Source of the DNA: Clostridium sp. Marseille-P299
Lineage (GTDB): Bacteria; Bacillota; Clostridia; Lachnospirales; Lachnospiraceae
Assembly (NCBI RefSeq): GCF_900078195.1
Contig: NZ_FJVE01000007.1
Span: 496,001-560,000, forward strand
Direction of reading: 5' to 3'
Length of the DNA stretch: 64,000 nt
A model generated the notes under the pieces. That model worked only from the letters and a program-made list of their open reading frames with translations, made no database searches and was not told the DNA's origin. A program made the translations under genes and the position numbers. Below are positions 27,508 through 37,193 of this stretch, one piece after another (position 1 is the first letter of the stretch; each line of letters starts with the position of its first letter).

Positions 27508-28389
27508 ATGAAAAAATATAGAGATATAGAGCTTGTATTTCGAGCAGATGAAACACATATGGTTGGCAACGGATTTAGAGTAAAGCAGTACTTTCCAGGA
27601 GCAAAGGATATCACGGAGCGATTTTCGCCATTTATATTATTAGATTATAATCCACCACATTATTTTGAACCATCAAATGTAAGATTAGGTGTAGGTGCCC
27701 ATCCTCATAGAGGATTTGAAACAGTGACAATTGCATATCAAGGCAAGGTTGAACATCATGATAATAAGGGAAATCACGGTATTATAGGACCTGGAGATGT
27801 TCAATGGATGACTGCTGGATCAGGAGTTCTTCACAAAGAATATCACGAGGAGGAGTTTAATAAAAACGGTGGTATGTTCCACATGATTCAATTGTGGGTT
27901 AATCTTCCTAAGAGTCATAAGATGACAGATCCTAAATATCAAACATTGTTAAAAGAAAATATGGGTATCGTAGAATTAGAGGATAATAAAGGTGAAATAA
28001 GTATCATTGCCGGTGAGGTAAGCGGTGTAAAAGGCCCAGCAAGTACATTTACTAATATTAATATGTATAATGTAAATTTAAAAAATCATGGTGATGTTAC
28101 TATAAAAGAGCCAAGTTCATATAATACTGGAATATTAATTTTAAAGGGTGAAGTAAAAATTAATGATTCTAAGGTTGGCAGTGAAAGAGATTTTATATTA
28201 TTTGAGAATATGGAAGGAGATATCCGAATCGAATCAATTTCCGAAGATGCGGCATTTATTGTATTAAGCGGTGAACCAATCAATGAACCAATTGTTGCAT
28301 ATGGACCATTTGTTATGAATACAGAAGAGGAAATTAGACAGGCATATAATGATATGTTTAGTAATAAGTTTGGAAGTGAGGATTTTTAA
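27508..28389 (+). CDS. Pirin-family cupin protein
   Basis: The 293-residue bicupin has the pirin metal site: GVGAHPHRGFETVT, then a glutamate/histidine region ending GVLHKEYHEEE, and IQLWVNLP. Pirins bind iron and act as redox-linked regulators or as quercetin 2,3-dioxygenase-like enzymes; which applies here is not visible. AAAGGATG precedes the ATG. The operator shared with the MarR gene suggests control by that repressor, perhaps in response to phenolic or oxidative signals (inference). Confidence 0.9.
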   Translation: MKKYRDIELVFRADETHMVGNGFRVKQYFPGAKDITERFSPFILLDYNPPHYFEPSNVRLGVGAHPHRGFETVTIAYQGKVEHHDNKGNHGIIGPGDVQWMTAGSGVLHKEYHEEEFNKNGGMFHMIQLWVNLPKSHKMTDPKYQTLLKENMGIVELEDNKGEISIIAGEVSGVKGPASTFTNINMYNVNLKNHGDVTIKEPSSYNTGILILKGEVKINDSKVGSERDFILFENMEGDIRIESISEDAAFIVLSGEPINEPIVAYGPFVMNTEEEIRQAYNDMFSNKFGSEDF

Positions 28390-28407
28390 TAATTATATGT
28401 GAAGGTG

Positions 28408-28444
28408 AGCAACTGATATGTAGCGTATCAGTTGCTTTTTTTCT
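28408..28444 (+). terminator. Terminator after pirin
   Basis: AGCAACTGATA pairs with TATCAGTTGCT around a 7-base loop, followed by TTTTTTTCTT. Confidence 0.9.
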
Positions 28445-28617
28445 TACTGCATTTATTAGGATGGGTTTTATAAAATGGTTATTAAATACATTTGTACAAA
28501 TATTATCTTTTATTAAATTGATTTCCTTATTATAATGCTATTATAAATGAAATTAGGATACCTACAGCAAATGATTAATTTTGAAACAAAATAAGTGATA
28601 TGAAAGGAGCAATGGAT

Positions 28618-28815
28618 ATGATTCAATGGGAATATAAGAGCGTTAAATTTGAGCCAAAAGGTTTTTTAGGAGGTGTTTTTGATACCGAGGAATTTGAACA
28701 AGCAGCAAATGCATATGGTAGAGATGGTTGGGAATTAGTATCCTGTTTTGATACAAGTTACTCACAAGGGGCAAGCAGAAATATTGTTGCAGTTTTTAAG
28801 AGACCCTTAAATTAG
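28618..28815 (+). CDS. DUF4177 small protein
   Basis: The product is 65 residues from ATG 28618, chosen because AAAGGAG (28603-28609) is 8 bases upstream; earlier ATGs overlap that site. The sequence WEYKSVKFEP...GRDGWELVS...NIVAVFKRP matches the DUF4177 pattern, a small beta-alpha protein of unknown function. It stands alone between pirin and yaaA. Confidence 0.8.
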   Translation: MIQWEYKSVKFEPKGFLGGVFDTEEFEQAANAYGRDGWELVSCFDTSYSQGASRNIVAVFKRPLN

Positions 28816-28954
28816 ACTTTATAGAAAAAGGATGTTGTTTCAATGAAGGAATTGCCATTGAAATGTCTAGGTAGTAAAGAATAAAATAAAGAAGTGAGAA
28901 TTAAAACGCATAATACCATTTATTTCACACTAATTATGTAAATGGAGGATAAAA

Positions 28955-29704
28955 ATGAAAATAATAATTTCACCAGCGAAAAAAATGAATTGTAATACAG
29001 ATGAGATCGCATATAAAGCATTGCCTACTTTTTTAGAGCGAGCAAATACGTTAAAAGAGTATTTAAAATCACTACCATTATCAGAATTAAAAGATTTATT
29101 TGCATGTAATGAGAAGATAGCAGAACTTAATTATGATAGATATCAAAATATGGATCTAGAAAAAGGATTAACGCCAGCGTTATTAGCTTATGAAGGAATA
29201 CAGTATCAATATATGGCTCCCCAGGTATTTACAGATTCACAGTGGAAGTACGTAGAAGAAAATCTTAGAATACTATCTGGTTTTTATGGAATTTTGCGAC
29301 CACTGGATGGAGTTGTACCTTATCGATTAGAAATGCAGGCAAAGTTAAAAAGCGGGTTTTGTAATAACCTATACGAGTTTTGGAATGATAAATTATACCA
29401 AGAACTAGTAGCAGAGGATAATCTAATTTTAAATTTAGCATCGAAAGAATATAGTAAGGCCATCGAACCTTTTTTAGATAAAAATACAAACTTCATAACA
29501 TGTATTTTTGGAACTTTAGTTGAGGGGAAATTAAAAGTAAAAGCGACTGAAGCTAAAATGGCGCGTGGTGAGATGGTTCGTTATCTTGCTTCTGAAAATA
29601 TTAATGATATTGAAGCAATAAAGAATTTTAATGGATTGGGATTTGAATATAGCGAAGAGTATTCGAATGAGAAAGAACTTGTGTTTATCAAAGGAATTAA
29701 TTAG
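28955..29704 (+). CDS. yaaA: Peroxide stress protein YaaA
   Basis: The 249-residue product has full family length and the YaaA blocks: KIIISPAKKM at the start, PALLAYEGIQYQYM, LRILSGFYGILRPLDGVVPYRLEM and NLASKEYSKA. In E. coli YaaA limits intracellular iron and DNA damage during hydrogen peroxide stress; the fold binds DNA. AATGGAGGAT precedes the ATG. It has no operon partners. Confidence 0.92.
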   Translation: MKIIISPAKKMNCNTDEIAYKALPTFLERANTLKEYLKSLPLSELKDLFACNEKIAELNYDRYQNMDLEKGLTPALLAYEGIQYQYMAPQVFTDSQWKYVEENLRILSGFYGILRPLDGVVPYRLEMQAKLKSGFCNNLYEFWNDKLYQELVAEDNLILNLASKEYSKAIEPFLDKNTNFITCIFGTLVEGKLKVKATEAKMARGEMVRYLASENINDIEAIKNFNGLGFEYSEEYSNEKELVFIKGIN

Positions 29705-29948
29705 AAGATAATTAAAAAAATAAAGAAGCTTACAAGAGATAAGCAATAAAAAGAGCTCTACCGAAGATAAAATTTTTCAAATATATGGTACCACATGACC
29801 ATCACAAAAAGTAAGCTAACACAAAGGATTCACTAAAAGATAAGGTAAAACAAAGGAAATTTTATGGGTATTCTAAAACTACTCTTGTACGATATAATGA
29901 AATTGTATATATTTTACAAAATCATCATAATCATACGGAGGGTTTATT

Positions 29949-31925
29949 ATGAGAATTTGGAAAAAGGTATTTGCGGTAGTACTTTGTGTAGCACTTTTAC
30001 TGTCTTTGATGGGTAGTAAAAGCATAGCAAAAGCAAAAGAGGATGATGTAAGTGCATCTTATGGGTATGCACAGGCAATGAATCCAGGATGGAATCTAGG
30101 AAACACCTTTGATTCTTTTGACACAGGTGGAGATAGAGGAGAAGAGTCTTGGGGAAATCCTAAGGTAACCAAGGAATTAATCAAGGAAATTAAAAAACAA
30201 GGTTTTAAAAGCATTCGTATGCCATTCACGAGTGTTATGAGAACAGGAGAAGCACCAGATTATAAACTAGATGAGAAGTTTCTTGCTAGATATGCAGAAG
30301 TTGTAGATTGGGCATTAGATGAAGGTTTATATGTAATGATAAATTTACATCATGATTCCTGGAACTGGGCTGCAGGAATTGGTGCAGATTGGGACAACGG
30401 CGCATCCATGGATCGTTATAAAGCAATATGGACGCAATTAGCTGATTATTTTAAAGATTATTCGGAAAAAGTTTGTTTTGAATCACTTAACGAACCACAA
30501 TTTTGGAGTGGGGATGAGACAGCACAGATTGAGATTAATGATAAGGTAAATCAAGCATTTTATGATATTGTTCGTAATTCAGGAGGCGCAAACGCTACTC
30601 GTATGTTGGTTCTACCAACGCTAAATACGAATGATTCTCAAGCTAGATGTGATGCACTTTATAAGATGATTTCAAATTTAAAAGATCCAAACATTATAGC
30701 AACATTTCACTATTATGGATATTGGCCATTTAGTACCAATATTGCTGGAACAACGACGATGGATGAAACCGTTGTGAATGAATTAGAAGCTGCATTTAAT
30801 CGTGTATATGAAACCTTTGTAAAGAATGGTATTGGTGTAATCTGTGGTGAATACGGGCTCCTTGGATTTGATAAAACACTAAGCGCTGTGGAACATGGGG
30901 AAGTATTAAAGTATTTTGAATACATTAACTATTATTCAAAAGAAATGAATATTCCATTGATGCTATGGGATAATGGACAGCATATGAGTCGTACAAAATA
31001 TGAATGGAGCGACCAGTCTCTTTATGAAATCATAAAAGCTTCTTGGGCTGGAAGATCCTCATATACTGAGACAGACCGAGTATTTGTGACAGATGAGAAT
31101 AAAATAAAAGACATTATAATAAAGCTTACCTTAAATGGAAATACATTTAAATCGATTTCTTATAATGGAAAACAATTAAAAAAGGGTACAGACTATAGCT
31201 TTACAAATGATTCAGTAACACTAAAAGCCTCCTTTGTACAAAGTTTATTAAAATCACAATATGGGGAAGTTGCTAAGTTAGCTTTAAAATTTTCAGAAGG
31301 ACCAGATTGGACATTATACATAAATTATAGCAAAGCTCCTGTAATCGGTATAGGAAGTGGGAATAAGAGTGGCTTTGTAATTCCAGTTGAATTTAATGGT
31401 AATGTACTAAGTACATTAGAAGCAGTGAAAGCAGATGGAAGTGGAGTGGGTCCTCAAAACTGGACTAGTTATAAGGAATATGATTATGCCTTTAAAGTGG
31501 ATTATTTAAAAGGTAATGTTACATTTACAGATAAATTCTTTGAAGAAGCAGAAGATTCTACAGTTGTTGTAACTTATCATTTTCAAAATGGAGAAACTGC
31601 GAATAGTGAGTTTATAATCTCTGGAGATAAAGTATATGAAAAAAGCAATGAGGCTTCAGTTGAAAATGAATTAAAAGAGATGCAAAGTATTGAGGAGAAG
31701 GAAAAGAATAAGGCAAGTAGCGAAGAGGAAAAGAAAACACAGAGTATAACAAATAGCGAAAATGCAACTGATTATTATGTTGTTAAAAAGGGCGATTGTC
31801 TCTGGAATATAGCTAAAGATTTATTTGGAAAAGGCTCTGAGTGGAATAAAATCTATGAATGGAATAAAGATAGTATAAAGAATCCAGATTTAATTTTGAT
31901 AGGACAAAAATTAGTAATCAAATAG
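29949..31925 (+). CDS. Secreted GH5 cellulase with CBM-like modules and LysM
   Basis: In the 658-residue product a signal peptide (1-29, ending KSIAKAK) precedes a GH5 (beta/alpha)8 domain at about 38-375. The acid/base is Glu182 in ESLNEPQ and the nucleophile Glu301 in ICGEYG. Two beta modules follow: a CBM_X2-like domain (about 380-460) and a CBM46-like domain (about 465-560). A Lys/Glu-rich linker and a single C-terminal LysM (about 608-658, YYVVKKGDCLWNIAK...LILIGQKLVIK) end the protein. It should hydrolyse beta-1,4-glucans while the LysM holds it in the peptidoglycan. A TATAAT box lies at 29893-29898 and ACGGAGGG precedes the ATG. Confidence 0.92.
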   Translation: MRIWKKVFAVVLCVALLLSLMGSKSIAKAKEDDVSASYGYAQAMNPGWNLGNTFDSFDTGGDRGEESWGNPKVTKELIKEIKKQGFKSIRMPFTSVMRTGEAPDYKLDEKFLARYAEVVDWALDEGLYVMINLHHDSWNWAAGIGADWDNGASMDRYKAIWTQLADYFKDYSEKVCFESLNEPQFWSGDETAQIEINDKVNQAFYDIVRNSGGANATRMLVLPTLNTNDSQARCDALYKMISNLKDPNIIATFHYYGYWPFSTNIAGTTTMDETVVNELEAAFNRVYETFVKNGIGVICGEYGLLGFDKTLSAVEHGEVLKYFEYINYYSKEMNIPLMLWDNGQHMSRTKYEWSDQSLYEIIKASWAGRSSYTETDRVFVTDENKIKDIIIKLTLNGNTFKSISYNGKQLKKGTDYSFTNDSVTLKASFVQSLLKSQYGEVAKLALKFSEGPDWTLYINYSKAPVIGIGSGNKSGFVIPVEFNGNVLSTLEAVKADGSGVGPQNWTSYKEYDYAFKVDYLKGNVTFTDKFFEEAEDSTVVVTYHFQNGETANSEFIISGDKVYEKSNEASVENELKEMQSIEEKEKNKASSEEEKKTQSITNSENATDYYVVKKGDCLWNIAKDLFGKGSEWNKIYEWNKDSIKNPDLILIGQKLVIK

Positions 31926-32005
31926 TAATCATCAATGGATTAAGAAGTAATAATTACCGATATAAGAATTATTGAATCGTTACATAAATTCTTCTCATTT
32001 ATAAA

Positions 32006-32057
32006 TGGAGCTGATTTATAACACAAAGATAGCGTGTTTTAGTCAGCTCTATTTTTG
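32006..32057 (+). terminator. Terminator after GH5
   Basis: GGAGCTGATTTATAACAC pairs with GTGTTTTAGTCAGCTCT around AAAGATAGC, followed by ATTTTTG. Confidence 0.85.
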
Positions 32058-32304
32058 TTTAAAATCTGATGTATCATTTTCTGTTATAGTACAAGGTATC
32101 AAAACATTATGAGTGTTACGTCTTAGTGACAGGTTGGTGATTAATGTTGCATTAAGATTATGTTAAATATCTTCAATTTTGGAAAAGATTATGATATAAT
32201 CTTCGTGATTATGGAAAGGATATCCGCTTTCCATAAAGGAATTCTATATTAAGTATAAAGCATGTAACAAGACACATAAGTTATCGTGCGGGAAAGGGGA
32301 ACAT
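32058..32304 (+). promoter_or_regulatory. Intergenic region with ABC-operon promoter
   Basis: An extended -10 (TG-A-TATAAT, 32192-32200) lies about 105 bases before the ABC ATPase. The rest of the 31926-32304 gap holds the GH5 terminator and no ORF. Confidence 0.5.
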
Positions 32305-33246
32305 ATGTCTTTAGAAGTGAAGCATGTAACAAAAAAATACGGTGACAAAGTTGTAGTGAATGATTTAAGCTTTGGAATCGAACAACCTGGAGTGTATGCA
32401 TTGCTTGGTACAAATGGTGCTGGTAAGACAACTACATTACGTATCATTCTTGGTATGTTAGCTCATGATGAGGGTGAGGTGCTTTGGAAAGGAAAACCTC
32501 TGGATGCTGTTCGGACTAATGTTGGTTATCTTGCGGAAGAAAGAGGCTTGTATCCAAAATATTCACTACTGGACCAATTGCTTTATTTTGCAAAGTTAAA
32601 AAATGTACCTAAGAAGGTAGCGCTGGAAAAAATTAAATACTGGTCAGAAAGATTACAAGTTACTGAATATGTATTCCCACCAAAAGTTAAGGGAAAAAAA
32701 TCATCAAAAGCTAACCGTGCGGATCAATTATCCAAAGGTAATCAACAAAAGATACAGTTAATGGCTGCATTAATATCAGATCCCGAATTGCTTATACTAG
32801 ATGAGCCTTTAAGTGGTCTTGACCCAGTAAATACGGACCTTTTTAAAGGAATAATACGTGAAGAGATTGAAAAAGGAAAGTTCCTTATTATGTCCAGTCA
32901 TCAGATGCCAACGATTGAAGAATTTTGCTCTGATATTACGATTTTAAATCGAGGGAATGCAGTACTTCAAGGTAACTTAAATGAGATAAAAAAAGGATAT
33001 GGACGCGTTAACTTATTTGTAAAGAGTGATAACGACATCGCTTCTTATATCAAATCTTTTGGACTTACGATAGTAAATAAAACTCCAAGTGAATATCATT
33101 TAAAAGTGAATGGAGAAAATCAAGCAATGGAATTCCTTTCTAAATTAATAGAAGATAAAGTTCCTATTGTAAAATTTGAACTTAGAGAGCCATCATTGCA
33201 TGAAATATTCATTGAGAAGGTGGGGAATGTTCATGAAGAAAAGTAA
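32305..33246 (+). CDS. ABC transporter ATPase, NatA-like
   Basis: The 313-residue product has Walker A GTNGAGKTT near residue 35, the signature LSKGNQQK and Walker B LLILDEPLSGLDP. The C-terminal extension (about 230-313) is of the DUF4162 type seen in NatA-like ATPases. It powers export by the two permeases downstream; Na+ extrusion or drug/peptide efflux are both possible. GAAAGGGGAAC precedes the ATG. The 3' end overlaps the first permease by 14 bases. Confidence 0.9.
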   Translation: MSLEVKHVTKKYGDKVVVNDLSFGIEQPGVYALLGTNGAGKTTTLRIILGMLAHDEGEVLWKGKPLDAVRTNVGYLAEERGLYPKYSLLDQLLYFAKLKNVPKKVALEKIKYWSERLQVTEYVFPPKVKGKKSSKANRADQLSKGNQQKIQLMAALISDPELLILDEPLSGLDPVNTDLFKGIIREEIEKGKFLIMSSHQMPTIEEFCSDITILNRGNAVLQGNLNEIKKGYGRVNLFVKSDNDIASYIKSFGLTIVNKTPSEYHLKVNGENQAMEFLSKLIEDKVPIVKFELREPSLHEIFIEKVGNVHEEK

Positions 33247-34558
33247 TATCACTGGTTGGAGGGATGTTTTTTCTTTTACTTTAATTCAAACCTTAAAAAG
33301 CAAAGCCTATATTATTTCATTGGTAATTTTTATATTAATAGCTCTAGTATCAATGCCACTTGTAGCTATTTTCACCTCAAAAGGGGATATAAAAGAAGAT
33401 GGTGTGAGCCCAATTACAAAAGTATATGTTTTTAACAATACGACACTTATGCTTAATGATTTTTCCTCCATCCATTCGAATGAAACATTAAGTCACATAA
33501 CATTTTTAACATCAGATGATTCTTACGAAAATATATTAAATACGATAGATACAAACGAGAATACTGCAGTTGCCCTAAAAATTACGGATAATGAAGGTAT
33601 GTATTCATTAAGTTTTGTAAAAGCAAAGAATGGACCAGTAAAGGAAGCAGATGTTTCTGTACTTGCCAATGCAATTCAAAAGTTATTTGAAGAAACTAAG
33701 ATTAATTCTTTAGGAATTGCAAGTGAGCAGTTAGCGGTTATTCATTCAAAAATTGAATCCAAAGTAAGCATGGTGGATACTACTGGAGCTGATGTTGTAA
33801 AAGAGGATACATCAATTACAGATATTGAATACTTTTTTATATATGGTTTGCTATTTATAATCATGATGGTAAATACATTAGCAAGTTCACAAATTGCAAC
33901 ATCAATTGTATCAGATAAGTCTACGAAAGTAATTGAATACCTACTAACATCAGTAAAACCACTAGCCCTCATGGTTGGTAAGGTTTTGGCAATGTTATCA
34001 GCGGTATTAATACAGGTACTTTCAACCATAATTCTGTTTTTTGTATCAAACCAAATCTCCATCACCTTACTTGGTGCAGATAATATTTTAGCAAATTATA
34101 TTACAGGAGATATATTACAAAACATAAATATTATAAATATAATCTTTTGTATTATTTTATTTGCACTAGGATTGATTTTTTATGCAACAATAGCAGGTTT
34201 AGCGGGGGCTACTGTTAGTAGAATAGAGGAAGCTAGCGAAAGTCTTACAATTTTTACGATTATTACTTTAGTTGGTGTTTATATTGGCATGGGTGCAGCA
34301 GGTACCTTAATGGGCAGTGGTATGAATGCTTATGTTTATTTTTCGCTGTTATTTCCTTTATCCTCTCCATTTATACTTCCAGGTGCAATTCTAGTAGGAA
34401 AAGCAAACTTCCTAATTATTGCGGTAGCAATCGTTTTACAGATTATAGTTATTTCTTTATTGTTCCGTTTTGTAGCAAGAGTTTATGAAACATTAATATT
34501 GCATAATGGTAATAAAATAGGAATCAAGGAATTATTTAAGATTTCAAAGACGGTATAG
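33233..34558 (+). CDS. ABC-2 permease, NatB-like (first)
   Basis: The product is 441 residues from ATG 33233, chosen because GAAGGTGGGG lies 8 bases upstream. An N-terminal membrane helix is followed by a large extracytoplasmic domain (about 60-190) and then about six helices, the ABC2_membrane_3/NatB layout. SDKSTKVIEYLLTSVKP is the conserved coupling segment. It would pair with the second permease as a heterodimer. It overlaps the ATPase gene. Confidence 0.85.
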   Translation: MKKSNITGWRDVFSFTLIQTLKSKAYIISLVIFILIALVSMPLVAIFTSKGDIKEDGVSPITKVYVFNNTTLMLNDFSSIHSNETLSHITFLTSDDSYENILNTIDTNENTAVALKITDNEGMYSLSFVKAKNGPVKEADVSVLANAIQKLFEETKINSLGIASEQLAVIHSKIESKVSMVDTTGADVVKEDTSITDIEYFFIYGLLFIIMMVNTLASSQIATSIVSDKSTKVIEYLLTSVKPLALMVGKVLAMLSAVLIQVLSTIILFFVSNQISITLLGADNILANYITGDILQNINIINIIFCIILFALGLIFYATIAGLAGATVSRIEEASESLTIFTIITLVGVYIGMGAAGTLMGSGMNAYVYFSLLFPLSSPFILPGAILVGKANFLIIAVAIVLQIIVISLLFRFVARVYETLILHNGNKIGIKELFKISKTV

Positions 34559-34574
34559 AAAGGAGAGCTTTACC

Positions 34575-35906
34575 ATGAATAAGAAATATTTTAAAGGTTG
34601 GATGGATGTGTATGGCTTTACTTTCCGTAATGCAACGAATGGAAAAGGTTTTAAACTTGTTACGTTTGGAGTTGCAATATTGATTATCGGAGCATTTATC
34701 ATTGGAAACATAATAAATGCAAAGCCAGCAGAAGCTGAAAAGAAATCGCCAATTGAAACGGTCTATGTACTTGATGAAAGTGGATTACCTAGCACAGACT
34801 ATCATGAAATATTATTACAAAATAACGACGAGAGTTTTCTTGAAATAAATTTTATCTATGTTAGTAATAAGACAAGAGAAGAAATAGTAAAGGATGCAAA
34901 AGCAAATTCTGATAAAACAGTTGCAGTAGTAATTGAGCCAAATGGATCTGATTACACGATTGAGGCACTTATTCCAGAGGGATCTTCCATTTCTACTAAG
35001 AATACAGAAAATCTATTAACATCCATGATGACTTGCTTTGATTCTAATAAGTTAATGCAGGCTGGTTTAACAAACGAGCAGTTAACTAAGGTATTGATGC
35101 CTGTTGTAACTTCAGTTGGTAATATTGGTGAAGATACAAATATTGCAACATATCTTATTAAGATGTTAGCACCAATGATTTTTGGTTTAATGATGTATTT
35201 TATGCTTATCTTTCATGGTCAAACAATTAGTAAAGAAGTATCTACGGAAAAGACCTCAAAACTTATGGAAACTTTATTAACCTCTGTTCATCCATATGCG
35301 TTAATTACAGGTAAGGTACTTGCTATTTCAAGTATGGCAATTTTGCAATTTTTAACATGGATTGTTGCTATATTTGCTGGCTTATATGGTGGAAATGCAG
35401 TAGCACATGCAATATATCCAGAATATCAAAGTTCAGTGATCCAAATTATAGATTTTTTGAAAGACAATATTGGAGAATCCGCATTTTCCTTACCAGCAGT
35501 TGTTTTAGCAATTATTATATTTTGTATAGGTTTTTTATTTTATTGTGTTCTTGCAGGTCTTGCAGGATGTATGGTTACAAAACCCGAAGAAGTTGCTTCC
35601 ACACAAGGAGTATTTGTATTTCCTATTTTAATTAGTTGGTTAGTCTGCTATATGGCATCTATGATGGGACATGAAGGAATTTTAAATGTAGCAAGGTATG
35701 TACCGTTCACAATACCATTTTGCGTACCAGTGGATCTAATTACAGGTAATGTATCTATACTGCAAGGCGTGATTTCATGTGTTATAGCAGCAGCATTTTC
35801 TTTAATAGTTATTATTTATTCGGCCAAGATCTATAAGGGCTTGGTATTATATAATGGTCAAAAAATAACATTAAAGACTTTGGGTAAAGTACTAAAAGGT
35901 CAGTAA
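34575..35906 (+). CDS. ABC-2 permease, NatB-like (second)
   Basis: The 443-residue paralogue of the preceding permease has the same layout: an N-terminal helix, an external domain, and then helices with the segment TEKTSKLMETLLTSVHP. It starts 16 bases after its neighbour, with AAAGGAGAG as ribosome binding site. The three genes form one exporter operon closed by a terminator. The substrate is unknown. Confidence 0.85.
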   Translation: MNKKYFKGWMDVYGFTFRNATNGKGFKLVTFGVAILIIGAFIIGNIINAKPAEAEKKSPIETVYVLDESGLPSTDYHEILLQNNDESFLEINFIYVSNKTREEIVKDAKANSDKTVAVVIEPNGSDYTIEALIPEGSSISTKNTENLLTSMMTCFDSNKLMQAGLTNEQLTKVLMPVVTSVGNIGEDTNIATYLIKMLAPMIFGLMMYFMLIFHGQTISKEVSTEKTSKLMETLLTSVHPYALITGKVLAISSMAILQFLTWIVAIFAGLYGGNAVAHAIYPEYQSSVIQIIDFLKDNIGESAFSLPAVVLAIIIFCIGFLFYCVLAGLAGCMVTKPEEVASTQGVFVFPILISWLVCYMASMMGHEGILNVARYVPFTIPFCVPVDLITGNVSILQGVISCVIAAAFSLIVIIYSAKIYKGLVLYNGQKITLKTLGKVLKGQ

Positions 35907-35925
35907 TATAATATGTATTAAGTTT

Positions 35926-35965
35926 AGGGTGTTACAATAACGTTTAAGGTTGTAACACCCTTTAT
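35926..35965 (+). terminator. Terminator after the ABC operon
   Basis: AGGGTGTTACAA pairs perfectly with TTGTAACACCCT around a 12-base loop, followed by TTTAT. Confidence 0.85.
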
Positions 35966-36303
35966 GCATTTATGTAGCTAGTTTAAAGGCTTTCCTATAA
36001 GAGCTATAGCATCTGTATTTGGGATAAAAGTGCAATATAAAAGCTTTATGCCCTAATTGTTGACAATACCTAGGAAGTACCTTAATATAAGGGAAAGTGT
36101 TAAAATAGTTGAGAAATACTAGATAATGCAAAGAAATATAGATATTGCAAAGAAATACTAGATAATATAAAGAAATATAAGATAGCTCAATAAAATAAAA
36201 GCTAACGCAATGAAATAAAAGCTAACACAATAAAATATAAGATAGTGCAATTATAAGTAATACAAAAATATATAAAATAATACAAAGTAAATGAGGAATA
36301 GTT
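35966..36303 (+). promoter_or_regulatory. Promoter plus AT-rich tandem repeats before the acetyltransferase
   Basis: TTGACA (36060-36065) and TAATAT (36083-36088) with a 17-base spacer form a good promoter. From about 36115 to 36260 the leader consists of drifting repeats of AAAGAAATA..AGATAAT and AATAAAATAAAAGCTAA-like units. No ORF is seen. Confidence 0.55.
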
Positions 36304-37089
36304 ATGTATACGAAACAAGATTTAAAAAACGCAATAAAAGCAATGGGCATAGAACCTACGGATACGGTGTTTATCCATTCATCAATGAAATCCATTGGTG
36401 AAGTAGAAGGTGGAGCAGATACAGTACTAGATGCCTTCATGGAATATTTATCCGAGGGACTTCTAATTCTTCCTACCCACACTTGGGCGAGTATGAGTGA
36501 GTCACATAATGTGTATGATCCAGACAAGGAGCCATCCTGTGTTGGAATCTTAACTAATTTGTTCATGAAACGAGAGGGTGTTGTTCGCTCATTGCATCCA
36601 ACACATAGTGTAGCTGCCTATGGTAAGGAGAGCTACGAATACATAAAAGGAGAAGAAGATGTAACAACTCCTTGTGCGGTTGGTGGATGTTATGACCGTT
36701 TAAGAGAAAAAAATGCGAAAATTCTTTTATTAGGTGTAAATCATATTCGTAATACATTTATTCATGGTGTGGAAGAAGTGTTGCAGGTTCCAGAACGATT
36801 TACTGAAAAACCAGTACTTTTTAAAATTATTATGCCAGACGGTAGTATAAAAGAGAATCATGTGTACCGTCATTATAATAAAACAACAGCTCATATTTCA
36901 GAGGCATATTCAAAATTAGAGCAGGCATTTTATGATAATCATGTAGCAAAAGAAGTTACTTTTGGTGATGCCAATTGTATTTTATGTGATGCGAATGGAA
37001 TATTTGAAGTTACAAAAAAAGTGTTATCCCATCAAATTAATTGCTTAATGGAATTAGAAGAGATACCGGCGGAATGGTGGATGGAGTAG
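36304..37089 (+). CDS. AAC(3)-type N-acetyltransferase
   Basis: The 261-residue product has the antibiotic N-acetyltransferase (AAC(3)) fold markers: DTVFIHSSMKSIG near 20, LLILPTHTW, SLHPTHSVAAYG at about 98-109 and LLLGVNHIRNTFIH. The family acetylates the 3-amino group of aminoglycosides using acetyl-CoA, but many chromosomal members (YokD-like) act on other molecules. ATGAGGAATAGTT precedes the ATG. It is not linked to mobile DNA. Confidence 0.82.
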   Translation: MYTKQDLKNAIKAMGIEPTDTVFIHSSMKSIGEVEGGADTVLDAFMEYLSEGLLILPTHTWASMSESHNVYDPDKEPSCVGILTNLFMKREGVVRSLHPTHSVAAYGKESYEYIKGEEDVTTPCAVGGCYDRLREKNAKILLLGVNHIRNTFIHGVEEVLQVPERFTEKPVLFKIIMPDGSIKENHVYRHYNKTTAHISEAYSKLEQAFYDNHVAKEVTFGDANCILCDANGIFEVTKKVLSHQINCLMELEEIPAEWWME

Positions 37090-37193
37090 AGGCTAATGAA
37101 TTCATACTTAGAATCATCGTAGGGGAAATGATACAAAATGATTTGTAAAGTCAGAATTTTAGTGATATTATGATAACTGCAAGGGGGTGCCAA

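Noticed and set aside
36304..37089. Acquired aminoglycoside resistance gene on a mobile element
   Set aside because: Composition matches neighbours and no mobility genes are near; it looks like a resident chromosomal AAC(3)-like gene, so resistance is not asserted.
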